Assembly (NCBI GenBank): GCA_002364615.1
Contig: DEYP01000028.1
Coordinates: 187,645 to 251,644, forward strand
Direction of reading: 5' to 3'
Length of the DNA: 64,000 nt
Origin: Arsukibacterium sp. UBA3155
GTDB taxonomy: Bacteria; Pseudomonadota; Gammaproteobacteria; Enterobacterales; Alteromonadaceae
This document shows, in pieces, positions 17,858 to 27,463 of the stretch (within the stretch, counting starts at the first letter, position 1; every line of letters starts with the position of its first letter). Below the pieces are notes generated by a model. It saw only the letters and a list, made by a program, of their open reading frames with translations, ran no database searches and was not told where the DNA came from. A program made the translations under genes and the position numbers.

Positions 17858-18925
17858 CTACACTCTCTTTCGCATAAAATAGAGCGCCAGGCCCATAAAC
17901 AGCAAGCTGGGTAACATGGCACCTGCCAATGGCGGTAACTGGTAAACCAGCGCCAACGGGCCGAATAGCTCGTTGCTCATAAAGAAGCCAAAGCCGGTTA
18001 AAATTCCCAGCAATACCCGCGCCGCCATAGTAACACTTCGCAACGGCCCGAAAATAAAGCTAAGGGCCAGTAACAACATCGCAGCAACCGACAAGGGTTG
18101 CAGCACTTTACGCCAGAATGCCAGCTCATAGCGGCTGGCTTCCTGATCATTTTGCTCAAGATAATCAACGTATTGCGCCAACCCGGTCAGCGACAGCATT
18201 TCAGGCTTAATGGTAACTACCCCCAATTTGTCAGGGCTTAAACTGGAACGCCATTGCTGCTGTGCCAGATTATTTTGCAGTACCTGCTCGGCTGAAAAGG
18301 ATAACTCGGTAACATTTTGCAACTGCCAGCGATCATTACGATATACTGCGCTATCAGCGCTGGTAACGGTTTGTAATTGCAGATCACTGCCAAATTTGTA
18401 AATGGTTAAACCGGTTAAATTGCCAATATCATCGACTTCTTTAATATTAACAAAGCTATCGCCGTCTTTGGCCCAGACGCCTTGCCTGGCAGCAAACAGG
18501 TTACCATCTGAAATAGCTTTGATTCGAAGCTCACGCGCCGCTCTGTCGCTAACCGGGGCGCCCCACTCTGCCACTGCCATTACAACCAACACCATAACAA
18601 TCGCCGATTTCATTACTGAGCTGATGATATTTAAGCGAGACAACCCCGCCGCCTGCATTACCACCAGTTCACTGCTACTGGCCAGCATGCCCATACCAAT
18701 TAAACCACCGATTAACGCTGCCATTGGGAAAAACAACACCACATCGCCTGGCATACTATACAAAGTAAACAGCGCAGCATGCACCATATCGTAATAGCCA
18801 CGGCCAATAGAACGCATCTGGTCGATAAACCTGAACAGCGCTGATAACACGATTAACACGCTTAAGGTCAGGGCCGACGTAGCAAGAATAGTGCGGCCAA
18901 TGTACAGATCAAGAATTTTAAGCAT
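17858..18925 (-). CDS. lptG: LptG, LPS export ABC permease
   Basis: A 355-residue inner-membrane protein, six TM helices with a large periplasmic jellyroll between TM3 and TM4. The N-terminus MLKILDLYIGRTILATSAL and the FRFIDQMRSIGRGYYD loop match LptG (YjgQ/YjgP family). With LptF and the ATPase LptB it extracts LPS from the inner membrane. The ATG at 18925 is one base after the lptF stop; the frame extends 9 codons further, but that would overlap lptF and adds non-family residues. lptB is not in the window. Confidence 0.95.
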   Translation of the reverse strand: MLKILDLYIGRTILATSALTLSVLIVLSALFRFIDQMRSIGRGYYDMVHAALFTLYSMPGDVVLFFPMAALIGGLIGMGMLASSSELVVMQAAGLSRLNIISSVMKSAIVMVLVVMAVAEWGAPVSDRAARELRIKAISDGNLFAARQGVWAKDGDSFVNIKEVDDIGNLTGLTIYKFGSDLQLQTVTSADSAVYRNDRWQLQNVTELSFSAEQVLQNNLAQQQWRSSLSPDKLGVVTIKPEMLSLTGLAQYVDYLEQNDQEASRYELAFWRKVLQPLSVAAMLLLALSFIFGPLRSVTMAARVLLGILTGFGFFMSNELFGPLALVYQLPPLAGAMLPSLLFMGLALYFMRKRV

Positions 18926-18926
18926 A

Positions 18927-20033
18927 TCAGGCGCGCCTCGCAGCCCAGGCACGTAACCGCTGCGCGGAGGAACGGTTACGCATAATTAAAAACAACCCCA
19001 GCAGGAGGGCGCTGCCGTGCAGCCACCACATACCGGCTTCAGGCGGAATTTTGCCGTCTTCCAGGGCTGAGCGGCCAATAATGAGCAGCGCGTAATAACC
19101 CAAATATAGCAACAGGGCCGGTAGCAGACGACCGAATTTCCCCTGGCGCGGGTTTACCCGGCTAAGCGGCACGGCAATCAGGGTAAGGATAGGAATAGAT
19201 AGCGGAATGGCAATACGCCAGTGCCATTCTGCTGCCGCTTCAGCGCTTTGCTCTTGCAATAATAATGGCGTACTTAAACTACTGAGCTTACGCCGGCGCT
19301 GCTCAACCTGCTGCTCGCGCAATTGGATCTGGTAACGGCCAAACTCAGTCACTTCGTAAGCTGGGGAGCGGCCATCGCCGGCGTAGCGCCGACCGCGTTG
19401 CAATTCCAGCATCTGAGCGCCGGTTGCAGCATCCTCGGTAACGGCACCGGTTTCGGCATAAACGATAGCATGCTGCGACTGTTCGCCATGTAATTCAGTT
19501 TGCGCCACGAATACCCGGGATAAATTATTGCCTGAACGACTGATATCCTGTACAAAAATCACCGCTTTTTCATTAGCAGTGTGCTGAAAGCGACCCGGCA
19601 CCAGGGAGAATAGCCCTACATTGCTGTCAGCTTTTTCCAGCAGCTGATATTCACGCTCGGTAGCCCACGGGCTTAAATAAAGGGTCACGCTTGCGGCTAA
19701 AACAGCCATAAATACCGATAGCAACAAGGTTAAGCGGGTAACGTACCACTCACTGACGCCAGTGGAATGTAGCACGGTCATCTCACTGTCAGCATATATC
19801 CGGCCATATGCCACCAGAATGCCCAGAAACGCACTTAATGGCAGGATGATCACCGCAAGCTGTGGTAATTTTAATGCGACAATCCCCACCACCAGTTGTC
19901 CCGGCAAATCGCCTTCTGAAGCATCTGCCAGAATTTTCACAAAGCGCTGACTGATGATAATACTGGTCAGGATAACAAAAACGGCTAATTGGGCACGAAA
20001 CACTTCACCAATCAGATAACGAAAAATAATCAA
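18927..20033 (-). CDS. lptF: LptF, LPS export ABC permease
   Basis: A 368-residue partner of LptG with the same six-TM/jellyroll layout. The N-terminus IFRYLIGEVFRAQLAVFV and the ILPLSAFLGILVAYGRIYADSEMTVLHSTG stretch around residues 62-91 are characteristic (coupling helix region). The start is a TTG with AGGGGG upstream. It is divergent from pepA, as in E. coli, with 213 bp between that must hold both promoters. Confidence 0.95.
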   Translation of the reverse strand: MIIFRYLIGEVFRAQLAVFVILTSIIISQRFVKILADASEGDLPGQLVVGIVALKLPQLAVIILPLSAFLGILVAYGRIYADSEMTVLHSTGVSEWYVTRLTLLLSVFMAVLAASVTLYLSPWATEREYQLLEKADSNVGLFSLVPGRFQHTANEKAVIFVQDISRSGNNLSRVFVAQTELHGEQSQHAIVYAETGAVTEDAATGAQMLELQRGRRYAGDGRSPAYEVTEFGRYQIQLREQQVEQRRRKLSSLSTPLLLQEQSAEAAAEWHWRIAIPLSIPILTLIAVPLSRVNPRQGKFGRLLPALLLYLGYYALLIIGRSALEDGKIPPEAGMWWLHGSALLLGLFLIMRNRSSAQRLRAWAARRA

Positions 20034-20246
20034 AAATGCCCCCTAAAACCTGTCTTTTTGCTGGAAACCTGGCAATTTTTAAGTAAACTTGATATTTATT
20101 ACAATTATTATCAGGCAAAGTACCGTGAAAACCGAGCTTTTTTCTCAATTCACGGTAGAATTCAGCCATGTTTTTAGCTGGCGATATAGCGCAATGAAAA
20201 TTGGTAATGGCTATAGTAGCACAGTCTCTTAGAATCAGGAGTAAGT

Positions 20247-21755
20247 ATGGAGTTCAGCGTTAAGAGCGGAAGTCCGGAAAAACAACGCAGCGCATGCATT
20301 GTTGTTGGCGTTTACGAGCCACGTCGTCTTTCCGCAGTAGCAGAACAACTGGATAAAATCAGCGAAGGTTATATCAGCAATTTATTGCGTCGCGGTGATT
20401 TAGAAGGCAAACCCGGTCAGGTGCTGTTGTTACATCATGTCCCGAACGTGCTAAGCGAACGGGTATTGCTGGTGGGCTGCGGAAAAGAACGCGAATTAGA
20501 CGAGCGGCAGTATCGGCAGATTATTGCGAAAACCATTAGCACCCTGAACGAAACCGGATCAATGGAAGCAGTGTGCTTTTTATCTGAACTGCATGTTAAA
20601 AGCCGGGATACATACTGGAAAGTGCGGCATGCAGTGGAAACCACGCAAGATTGCCTGTATGTGTTTGACCGCTTAAAAAGTAAGAAAGACGAAACCCGCC
20701 GTCCGTTACGGAAAATTGTATTTAACGTACCAACCCGACGCGATCTGACCATTGGCGAGCGTGCTGTGGAGCAGGGTTTGGCGATTGCTGCCGGCATTAA
20801 GCAGTGTAAAGACGTTGGCAACATGCCTCCTAACATTTGCACCCCCGCTTATTTAGCTGAGCAGGCGCAGGCATTGGTAGAGTTATCCGATAAAGTCAGT
20901 GTTGAAGTGCTCGGCGCTGAAGAGCTGGCCAGCCATGGCATGAACTCATACCTTGCGGTGGGCCGGGGCTCGGTAAACGGCCCAAAAATGTCAGTGATTA
21001 AATATAATGGGGCTGGCAACGACAGTGCGCCGATGGTGTTAATTGGTAAAGGCCTGACCTTTGATTCAGGCGGTATCAGTTTAAAACCCGGCGATGGCAT
21101 GGATGAAATGAAATACGATATGTGCGGTGCTGCATCCGTACTTGGCACCATGCATTCGGTTATTGCACTTGGCTTACCCGTTAACCTCGTTGCTATACTG
21201 GCTGCTGCTGAGAATATGCCCGATGCCAACGCTTACCGGCCAGGGGATATTTTAACCACCATGTCTGGCCAGACAGTAGAAGTACTAAACACGGATGCCG
21301 AAGGCCGTTTAGTGCTGTGCGATGCCCTGACCTATGCCGAGCGGTTTGATCCCGAGCTGGTAATCGATGTCGCTACATTAACCGGCGCCTGTGTTATTGC
21401 CTTAGGCAAGCATGCCTCGGGTTTATTAAGTAACCATAACCCATTGGCTCACGAGATCCTCAATGCCTCAGAGCAAAGTGGTGATCGCGCCTGGCGTCTG
21501 CCACTATGGGACGATTATCAAGAGCAACTGGAAAGCCCCTTTGCTGATTTTAGCAACTTAGGTGGCCGCGCCGCGGGTACCATTACCGCAGCCTGCTTTT
21601 TGTCGCGCTTTACCCGCAAATATAATTGGGCTCACCTGGATATTGCCGGAACAGCCTGGCGCAGTGGTGGCAAAGACAAAGGCTCTACCGGCAGACCGGT
21701 AGCGTTGTTAACCCAGTTTTTAATTAACCGGGCTGGCCACAACCAGGATCACTAA
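20247..21755 (+). CDS. pepA: Leucyl aminopeptidase PepA
   Basis: A 502-residue M17 aminopeptidase. The catalytic C-terminal domain shows the metal and active-site motifs: [16 protein letters not shown] (Lys, Asp), [13 protein letters not shown] (Asp) and the M17 signature [10 protein letters not shown] (Asp, Glu, Arg). PepA removes N-terminal Leu and other residues as a hexamer; in E. coli it also binds DNA (Xer recombination, carAB control). It has an AGGAG ribosome site. The stop overlaps the holC start. Confidence 0.97.
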   Translation: MEFSVKSGSPEKQRSACIVVGVYEPRRLSAVAEQLDKISEGYISNLLRRGDLEGKPGQVLLLHHVPNVLSERVLLVGCGKERELDERQYRQIIAKTISTLNETGSMEAVCFLSELHVKSRDTYWKVRHAVETTQDCLYVFDRLKSKKDETRRPLRKIVFNVPTRRDLTIGERAVEQGLAIAAGIKQCKDVGNMPPNICTPAYLAEQAQALVELSDKVSVEVLGAEELASHGMNSYLAVGRGSVNGPKMSVIKYNGAGNDSAPMVLIGKGLTFDSGGISLKPGDGMDEMKYDMCGAASVLGTMHSVIALGLPVNLVAILAAAENMPDANAYRPGDILTTMSGQTVEVLNTDAEGRLVLCDALTYAERFDPELVIDVATLTGACVIALGKHASGLLSNHNPLAHEILNASEQSGDRAWRLPLWDDYQEQLESPFADFSNLGGRAAGTITAACFLSRFTRKYNWAHLDIAGTAWRSGGKDKGSTGRPVALLTQFLINRAGHNQDH

Positions 21756-22204
21756 TGGCGGTTACCTTTTATGTGCTGGCTGAACCCCAGCACCCAACTG
21801 AAAATGAGCTGAGCACTACGCCAGCTCATTTTGCTTTAGCATGTCAGCTGTGCGCTAACTTTTACCGCGCTAACCAGCGGGTTTTTGTCTATACTGCCAG
21901 CCAGCAAGATGCTGAACTCATTGATCAATTATTATGGCAATTTGATGCCGACAGTTTTGTGCCACATAATTTATCTGGTGAAGGCCCGGCCAGAGGGGCG
22001 CCAGTAGAAATAAGCTGGCAGGCCCCCAGACAAAGCCGGCAGATCCTGATTAACCTGGCAACGGACATACCCGCCTTTGCCAGCCGTTTTAACGACATTA
22101 TCGAATTTGTTCCCTCGCAAGCCGCTGCCAAAGCGCAAGCACGGGAACGTTATAAGCAATATCGTCAGTCGGGTGTAACTCCTGCAACCATCAATGCCGA
22201 CTGA
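21755..22204 (+). CDS. holC: DNA polymerase III chi subunit HolC
   Basis: A 149-residue protein starting MAVTFYVL. It has the chi-subunit features: a central ACQLCANFYRANQRVFVYT segment, WQFDADSFVPHNL and the ILINLATDIPAFASRFNDIIEFVP core. Chi links the clamp loader to single-strand binding protein. Its ATG overlaps the pepA stop and it sits directly before valS, the conserved pepA-holC-valS order. Confidence 0.93.
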   Translation: MAVTFYVLAEPQHPTENELSTTPAHFALACQLCANFYRANQRVFVYTASQQDAELIDQLLWQFDADSFVPHNLSGEGPARGAPVEISWQAPRQSRQILINLATDIPAFASRFNDIIEFVPSQAAAKAQARERYKQYRQSGVTPATINAD

Positions 22205-22219
22205 ACAACAGGTACTCTC

Positions 22220-25075
22220 ATGGAAAAAACATTTAATCCCAGTCAGATAGAACAAGCCATGTACAGCGCATGGGAAAGTAAAGGTTATTTTAAACCTGCC
22301 GGCGATACCGGTGCCGGTAGTTACTGCATTATGATCCCGCCGCCAAATGTCACTGGCAGCCTGCACATGGGTCACGCCTTTCAGCAAACCATTATGGATG
22401 CCATGACTCGTTATCAGCGGATGCGGGGCAAAAACACCCTGTGGCAGGTTGGTAGTGACCACGCCGGTATTGCTACTCAAATGGTAGTAGAGCGGCAACT
22501 GGCCGCTGCCGGCTTACCAGGAAGGCATCAGCTGGGCCGCGAAGCGTTTATTGAAAAAGTATGGGACTGGAAAGCTGAGTCTGGTGGCACCATCACCGCA
22601 CAAATGCGCCGGCTAGGGAATTCAGTCGACTGGGAGCGCGAGCGCTTTACCATGGATAAAGGTTTATCTGAAGCCGTGCAGGAAGTGTTCGTCCGCCTTT
22701 ATCAGGATGATTTAATTTACCGCGGTAAGCGTCTGGTTAATTGGGACCCGAAACTACATACCGCCATTTCCGATTTAGAAGTAGAGAATAAAGAGCAGCA
22801 AGGCCATATGTGGCATTTGCGTTACCCACTTGCCGATGGTGCTGTCACTGCAGATGGCAAAGCCTATCTGGTGGTAGCAACCACCCGTCCGGAAACCATG
22901 TTAGGCGACACCGCTGTTGCCGTTAATCCGGACGATGAACGCTACCAGAGTTTAATTGGCAAAGACATATTACTGCCGCTAGTGAATCGTCGTATCCCGA
23001 TTATCAGCGATGAGCATGCCGATAAAGATAAAGGCACCGGCTGCGTTAAAATTACTCCCGCTCACGATTTTAATGATTATGAAGTGGGTAAACGTAATCA
23101 GCTGCCGATGATTAATGTGCTGACTCAGGATGCAACTATCCTCACTGATGGCGAATGCTTTCACAGTAATGGTGAACTTAACCCGTCCGCCACCGCAGCA
23201 ATCCCGGAAGCATTTCAGGGGTTAGATCGCTACGCTGCCCGCAAAGCCATTGTCGCCGCTTTTGAAGATGCAGGTTTACTCGACAAAGTTGATAGCCTGA
23301 CCAACACCCTGCCTTATGGTGATAGAAGTGGTGTGGTAATTGAACCGCTGCTGACAGATCAATGGTACGTTCGGGTGGCACCGCTGGCTAAAACTGCGGT
23401 AGAAGCAGTAGAAACCGGGCAAATTGAGTTTGTACCCAAGCAATATGAAAATATGTATTTTAGCTGGATGCGTGACATTCAGGATTGGTGTATCTCCCGT
23501 CAGCTCTGGTGGGGGCATCGCATTCCGGCCTGGTACGATAACGACGGCAAGGTTTATGTTGGCCGGACCGAGCAGGAAGTGCGCAGTACATATCAGCTGG
23601 CAGCTGATCTGGTGCTGCGTCAGGATGACGATGTGCTGGATACCTGGTTCAGCTCAGCGTTGTGGACATTCTCTACACTTGGCTGGCCCGAGCAGACAGA
23701 AGATTTGAAAACCTTCCATCCGACCGACGTCTTGGTTACCGGTTTTGACATTATTTTCTTCTGGGTTGCCCGGATGATCATGATGACCATGCATTTTATT
23801 AAAGATGATGATGGCAAACCTCAGGTACCGTTTAAAACGGTTTACGTTACCGGACTTATTCGCGATGAAAATGGCGATAAAATGTCAAAATCTAAGGGTA
23901 ACGTGATTGACCCGCTGGATATGATTGACGGCATTAGTCTGCCTGAGCTGCTGGCTAAACGCACCAGCAATCTGATGCAGCCTAAACTGGCTGAAAAAAT
24001 AGCAAAACAAACTGAACAACAATTCCCGGACGGTATCACGGCCAGCGGCACCGATGCAGTGCGATTTACGCTGGCATCACTTGCTTCAACAGGACGCGAT
24101 ATTAACTGGGATATGAAACGGCTGGAAGGGTATCGCAATTTTTGCAATAAACTATGGAATGCCAGTCGCTATGTCCTGATGAATACTGAAGACAAAGACT
24201 GTGGTTTTGGCAGTGAGCCAAAAGTGCTGTCACTGGCAGATAAGTGGATATTGGCGCAATACCAGCAAACAGTAAAACAGGTTACGCAGCATATCGACAA
24301 CTACCGTTTTGATTTAGCAGCCACAGCCCTGTATGAATTTACCTGGAACCAATTCTGCGATTGGTATTTAGAGCTGACTAAACCGGTATTATTTAAAGGT
24401 ACCGAAACAGAACAACGCGGCACCTTGCATACGTTGCTGACCGTGCTGGAAAGTTTATTGCGTTTAATGCACCCTATCATGCCCTTTATTACCGAAACCA
24501 TCTGGCAATCGGTGAAGCCACTTTGCAACATCAACGAGGATAGCATTATGTTACAAGCCTATCCGCAGTTTGATGAAAGCCTGGCGGATGACACAGCGAT
24601 GGCCGATTTAGAGTGGTTAAAAGCAGTGATTACTGCCATTCGGAATATTCGCGGTGAAATGAACATTGCACCCAGCAAGCCGATTAATGTGCTGCTGCGT
24701 AATCTGAATAACGAAGAGCAACGTCGTCTGCAGCAAAACCAGAACTTTTTAATGGTTATGGCAAAACTGGAAAGCGTTACGGTATTAGCGACAGATGAAA
24801 AAGCGCCGGCCAGCGCAACACAGTTAGTTGGCAATATGGATTTACTGATCCCGATGGCCGGTTTAATTGATAAAGACGCCGAACTGAGCCGGATTGGCAA
24901 GCAACTGGAGAAAACCAACCAGGAACTTGCCCGGGTTAGCGGCAAATTAAACAACCCCGGTTTTGTAGCAAAGGCCCCTGAGGCTGTGCTGGCAAAAGAA
25001 CGGGCAAAACAAGCTGAGTTAGAGCAGGCTGTGGTTAAGCTGAAGGCGCAGCAGGCAGAAATAGCAGCGCTGTAA
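22220..25075 (+). CDS. valS: Valyl-tRNA synthetase
   Basis: A 951-residue class I synthetase of normal length. The HIGH-type motif is HMGH at about 49-52 within [12 protein letters not shown], and KMSKS lies within [16 protein letters not shown]. The CP1 editing domain ([15 protein letters not shown]), the anticodon-binding domain and the C-terminal coiled coil (about 880-951, rich in Lys/Glu/Gln heptads) are all present. It charges tRNA-Val and edits mischarged Thr. A strong terminator follows. Confidence 0.98.
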   Translation: MEKTFNPSQIEQAMYSAWESKGYFKPAGDTGAGSYCIMIPPPNVTGSLHMGHAFQQTIMDAMTRYQRMRGKNTLWQVGSDHAGIATQMVVERQLAAAGLPGRHQLGREAFIEKVWDWKAESGGTITAQMRRLGNSVDWERERFTMDKGLSEAVQEVFVRLYQDDLIYRGKRLVNWDPKLHTAISDLEVENKEQQGHMWHLRYPLADGAVTADGKAYLVVATTRPETMLGDTAVAVNPDDERYQSLIGKDILLPLVNRRIPIISDEHADKDKGTGCVKITPAHDFNDYEVGKRNQLPMINVLTQDATILTDGECFHSNGELNPSATAAIPEAFQGLDRYAARKAIVAAFEDAGLLDKVDSLTNTLPYGDRSGVVIEPLLTDQWYVRVAPLAKTAVEAVETGQIEFVPKQYENMYFSWMRDIQDWCISRQLWWGHRIPAWYDNDGKVYVGRTEQEVRSTYQLAADLVLRQDDDVLDTWFSSALWTFSTLGWPEQTEDLKTFHPTDVLVTGFDIIFFWVARMIMMTMHFIKDDDGKPQVPFKTVYVTGLIRDENGDKMSKSKGNVIDPLDMIDGISLPELLAKRTSNLMQPKLAEKIAKQTEQQFPDGITASGTDAVRFTLASLASTGRDINWDMKRLEGYRNFCNKLWNASRYVLMNTEDKDCGFGSEPKVLSLADKWILAQYQQTVKQVTQHIDNYRFDLAATALYEFTWNQFCDWYLELTKPVLFKGTETEQRGTLHTLLTVLESLLRLMHPIMPFITETIWQSVKPLCNINEDSIMLQAYPQFDESLADDTAMADLEWLKAVITAIRNIRGEMNIAPSKPINVLLRNLNNEEQRRLQQNQNFLMVMAKLESVTVLATDEKAPASATQLVGNMDLLIPMAGLIDKDAELSRIGKQLEKTNQELARVSGKLNNPGFVAKAPEAVLAKERAKQAELEQAVVKLKAQQAEIAAL

Positions 25076-25094
25076 CCTGGTTAGGCTGAATAGC

Positions 25095-25122
25095 AAAAGG
25101 CGACATGTTAGTCGCCTTTTTT
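25095..25122 (+). terminator. Rho-independent terminator after valS
   Basis: AAAAGGCGAC, loop ATGTTA, GTCGCCTTTTTT. A stable stem with a six-T run, 20 bases after the valS stop. Confidence 0.93.
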
Positions 25123-25133
25123 CATTGTTCAGA

Positions 25134-25162
25134 TAAAAAAACCGGAGCAAGATCCGGTTTTT
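25134..25162 (-). terminator. Rho-independent terminator of the first PEP-CTERM gene
   Basis: An ACCGGA/TCCGGT stem flanked by an A-run and T-run, sited 30 bases past the stop of the minus-strand gene at 25192. Nearly the same sequence recurs at 26271-26297 after the second paralogue. Confidence 0.88.
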
Positions 25163-25191
25163 ACCAGCTCAGCGGCAAAATACCGCATCGC

Positions 25192-25995
25192 TTATTTTTT
25201 AACTGAACGGCGGCGACCAAAAGCTCGCAAACCCAATAAACCCAGACCGAACAAACCTAACATAGCTGGTTCAGGCACATTTAGCGGGCGGGTGGTGATA
25301 AAGAAACCAAACTGAGCAGGCGTAAAGGTTTTCTCACGGGTTGTAAAACCTAAACAACCATTTGCTTTCCCTGCTCTTGCACACGTTGCATCAGGTAAGG
25401 GTGTTAAATTACCTGATAATTCCACAATACTTAGAAAGTAAGTCAGGCCGCCATAAACAAACTCAGTATTCAATGCTCCAAACTGAATAACAAAAATATC
25501 ATCACACACTGTCACTGATGGGAAATTACAGGGTGTTGTGTTTGGCGTTTCAATAAAATCAACAAAAAAGTTAGTCGTAAACTGAGGAACCGCAGGACCA
25601 ACCGGATTCACCGGCGTTAAATCCAGTGTGGTTAATATACTGGCACTGGTCAAGGTACTATAAGTGCTCGAAAGCGTATTGTTATAATGAGTAATAATAT
25701 TGGTAGGTGCTGGCAGCATACCATTAGTAAACACATTGCCCATTGCCGGTGAGTTACTAATAGCGATACCGCTGCGGGAATTTATAGCGCTTTGCGTTGG
25801 ATTAGTATGATCTCCGCCAGCCCGCCCCCAGCTTATCAGTGAGTCATTTACTATTTGATTAGCATTTGCACCACTGAATGTTGCACCCAACCATTCCGTT
25901 GTCACATTGTAAGACCACTCTACCACGGCAGCCTGACTAAATGGCGCTATTAATATCACGGCACCAACCAGCAAGCCTTTACATATTTTCTTCAT
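25192..25995 (-). CDS. PEP-CTERM sorting-domain secreted protein, paralogue 1
   Basis: A 267-residue exported protein: signal peptide about 1-22 (ending SQAA), a beta-rich body, and a C-terminal sorting signal of PEP (NVPEPAML), a hydrophobic helix and a basic tail (RRRSVKK). PEP-CTERM proteins are processed by exosortase and surface-exposed; no exosortase gene is in the window. Four Cys occur in two close pairs, likely disulfides. Start chosen at 25995 because AAGGAGTG precedes it and the signal peptide follows; the frame stays open 69 codons upstream, but that part mirrors the non-coding leader of the neighbour. The body has no family I recognise. Confidence 0.88.
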   Translation of the reverse strand: MKKICKGLLVGAVILIAPFSQAAVVEWSYNVTTEWLGATFSGANANQIVNDSLISWGRAGGDHTNPTQSAINSRSGIAISNSPAMGNVFTNGMLPAPTNIITHYNNTLSSTYSTLTSASILTTLDLTPVNPVGPAVPQFTTNFFVDFIETPNTTPCNFPSVTVCDDIFVIQFGALNTEFVYGGLTYFLSIVELSGNLTPLPDATCARAGKANGCLGFTTREKTFTPAQFGFFITTRPLNVPEPAMLGLFGLGLLGLRAFGRRRSVKK

Positions 25996-26270
25996 ACGAC
26001 ACTCCTTGTTAGAACAAAAAGACGGAATAACAGTTGTTGTCCGCGTCACTGCCTTAAACAAAGCATTTTCCAGGCCACTATTTAATTCATTGTTTTCATT
26101 TGTTATTTCCATCTGCGCAATTGAGAGGTGTAAAGTTTTCTGGTTAAAAAATAAACTACCAACAACTTCACGATACATTGCTTGGCTAATATTCATGGAC
26201 AAATGCCCGGCAGAAAAACCAGATAAATTTGAACCCAGGTAGAATTCGAAAAGCAGAGTGAAAGAACATA

Positions 26271-26297
26271 AAAAAACCGGAGCAAGCTCCGGTTTTA
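26271..26297 (-). terminator. Rho-independent terminator of the second PEP-CTERM gene
   Basis: An A-run, then ACCGGAGC/GCTCCGGT with a 2-base loop and a T-run, 28 bases past the stop of the 26325 gene. It is almost identical to the terminator at 25134-25162, showing it was duplicated with the gene. Confidence 0.88.
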
Positions 26298-26324
26298 TAT
26301 ACTTAACTATTAATATAGTTCAGG

Positions 26325-27128
26325 TTATTTCTTAGTTAAACGACGACGACCGAAAGCGCGTAAACCTAATAAACCTAAGCCAAATAAACCTAACATGGCT
26401 GGCTCTGGCACATTAACCGGGCGAGAGGTTATTAAGAAACCAAATTGCGCAGGTGTAAACGTACTCTCTTGTGTAGTAAAACCTAAACAACCATTAGCAA
26501 CACCCGCTGCTTCGCAGGTAGCATCTGGAAGTGGATTTAAGTTACCGGTTAGCTCAACTATGCTGATGAAATACGTTACACCATCATACTCAAACTCACT
26601 GTTTAACGCCCCGAACTGAATTACGAAGATATCGTCACACACACTGTCACTTGGATAACCACAAGGACTGCTGTTTGGTGTTTCAATAAAATCAACAAAG
26701 AAATCAGTCATAAAATCTGGCGCTGCAGGTCCAACAGGATCAACTGGCGTCAGCGTTAAAGTCGTTCTTACCTCAGCGCTAAGTAAAGTGGCGAAGCTGC
26801 TGGACAATATATTGTTAAAGTGAGTAATGGTGTTTGTTGGCGCAGGCATCATGTTGTTGGTGAACACATTACCCATTGCTGGTGAATTAGTAATTTCCAA
26901 ACCACTACGTGAATTAGAAGCGCTTTGGGTTGGATCAGTATGGTCACCGCCCGCACTGCCCCAACTAATCAACGAGCTATTTTCAATTTGAGTGCCACCG
27001 CCAGCGCTGAAATTGGCATCAAGCCATTCGGTTGTGACGTTATAAGACCACTCCACTACTGCTGCTTGGGTAAATGGCGCAGCTAATAACGCAGCGCCAA
27101 CTAACATCCCCTTGGTAAATTTGTTCAT
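26325..27128 (-). CDS. PEP-CTERM sorting-domain secreted protein, paralogue 2
   Basis: A 267-residue protein, exactly as long as its neighbour at 25192 and alike along the whole length (shared VVEWSYNVTTEWL, SPAMGNVFTN, VCDDIFVIQFGALN and the same PEP sorting tail). The signal peptide is about 1-22. Start chosen at 27128 (ribosome site AAGGAG, signal peptide immediately after); an open frame upstream is leader sequence. Synonymous differences between the copies are plentiful, so the duplication is not recent. Function unknown; presumably a surface or matrix protein. Confidence 0.88.
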   Translation of the reverse strand: MNKFTKGMLVGAALLAAPFTQAAVVEWSYNVTTEWLDANFSAGGGTQIENSSLISWGSAGGDHTDPTQSASNSRSGLEITNSPAMGNVFTNNMMPAPTNTITHFNNILSSSFATLLSAEVRTTLTLTPVDPVGPAAPDFMTDFFVDFIETPNSSPCGYPSDSVCDDIFVIQFGALNSEFEYDGVTYFISIVELTGNLNPLPDATCEAAGVANGCLGFTTQESTFTPAQFGFLITSRPVNVPEPAMLGLFGLGLLGLRAFGRRRLTKK

Positions 27129-27463
27129 ATCAATCTCCTTACTGGAACAAAAGGGCGAATTACCGCAAGTATCCGCGTTCTGTTTGTATAAAGCATTAAA
27201 TACGCCAACTTTTATAACGATGTTTTTACACGATTTTTTATCAACAAGAATCATTATTGTAAATTTTTATGACAGTTTAATCACAACTGCGTTGCCCGCA
27301 GTACAATTTTCTGGTGGAAACATATTTTTTTGATATTATTGCGCCGTGGTATTTCACACGCCCCGTTACGCCACAATGTATAGTGCGTTCCGTTGCTTTG
27401 GTTCCTGACGCGACGGTTTATTAACCTGGTTCCGGCTTGCCGGAATGTTACTTGAGAATAGCA
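27129..27463. other. 335-bp divergent intergenic region with leader homology and a hairpin
   Basis: The first 80 or so bases beside the PEP-CTERM gene align with the leader of the other paralogue (shared GAACAAAA, TCCGCGT and AAAGCATT blocks). The middle is A/T-rich and probably holds both promoters. Near the antiporter start a perfect 7-bp inverted repeat TTCCGGC-TT-GCCGGAA lies at 27430-27445. No gene is seen. Confidence 0.65.

Noticed and set aside
25996-26202. 69-codon N-terminal extension of the first PEP-CTERM protein
   Set aside because: It places the signal peptide in the interior, and the region is homologous to the untranslated leader of the paralogue.
27300-27463. Possible lysine or other riboswitch ahead of the NhaC-family gene
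   Set aside because: Only one 7-bp hairpin is visible and none of the conserved core of the lysine riboswitch was found.
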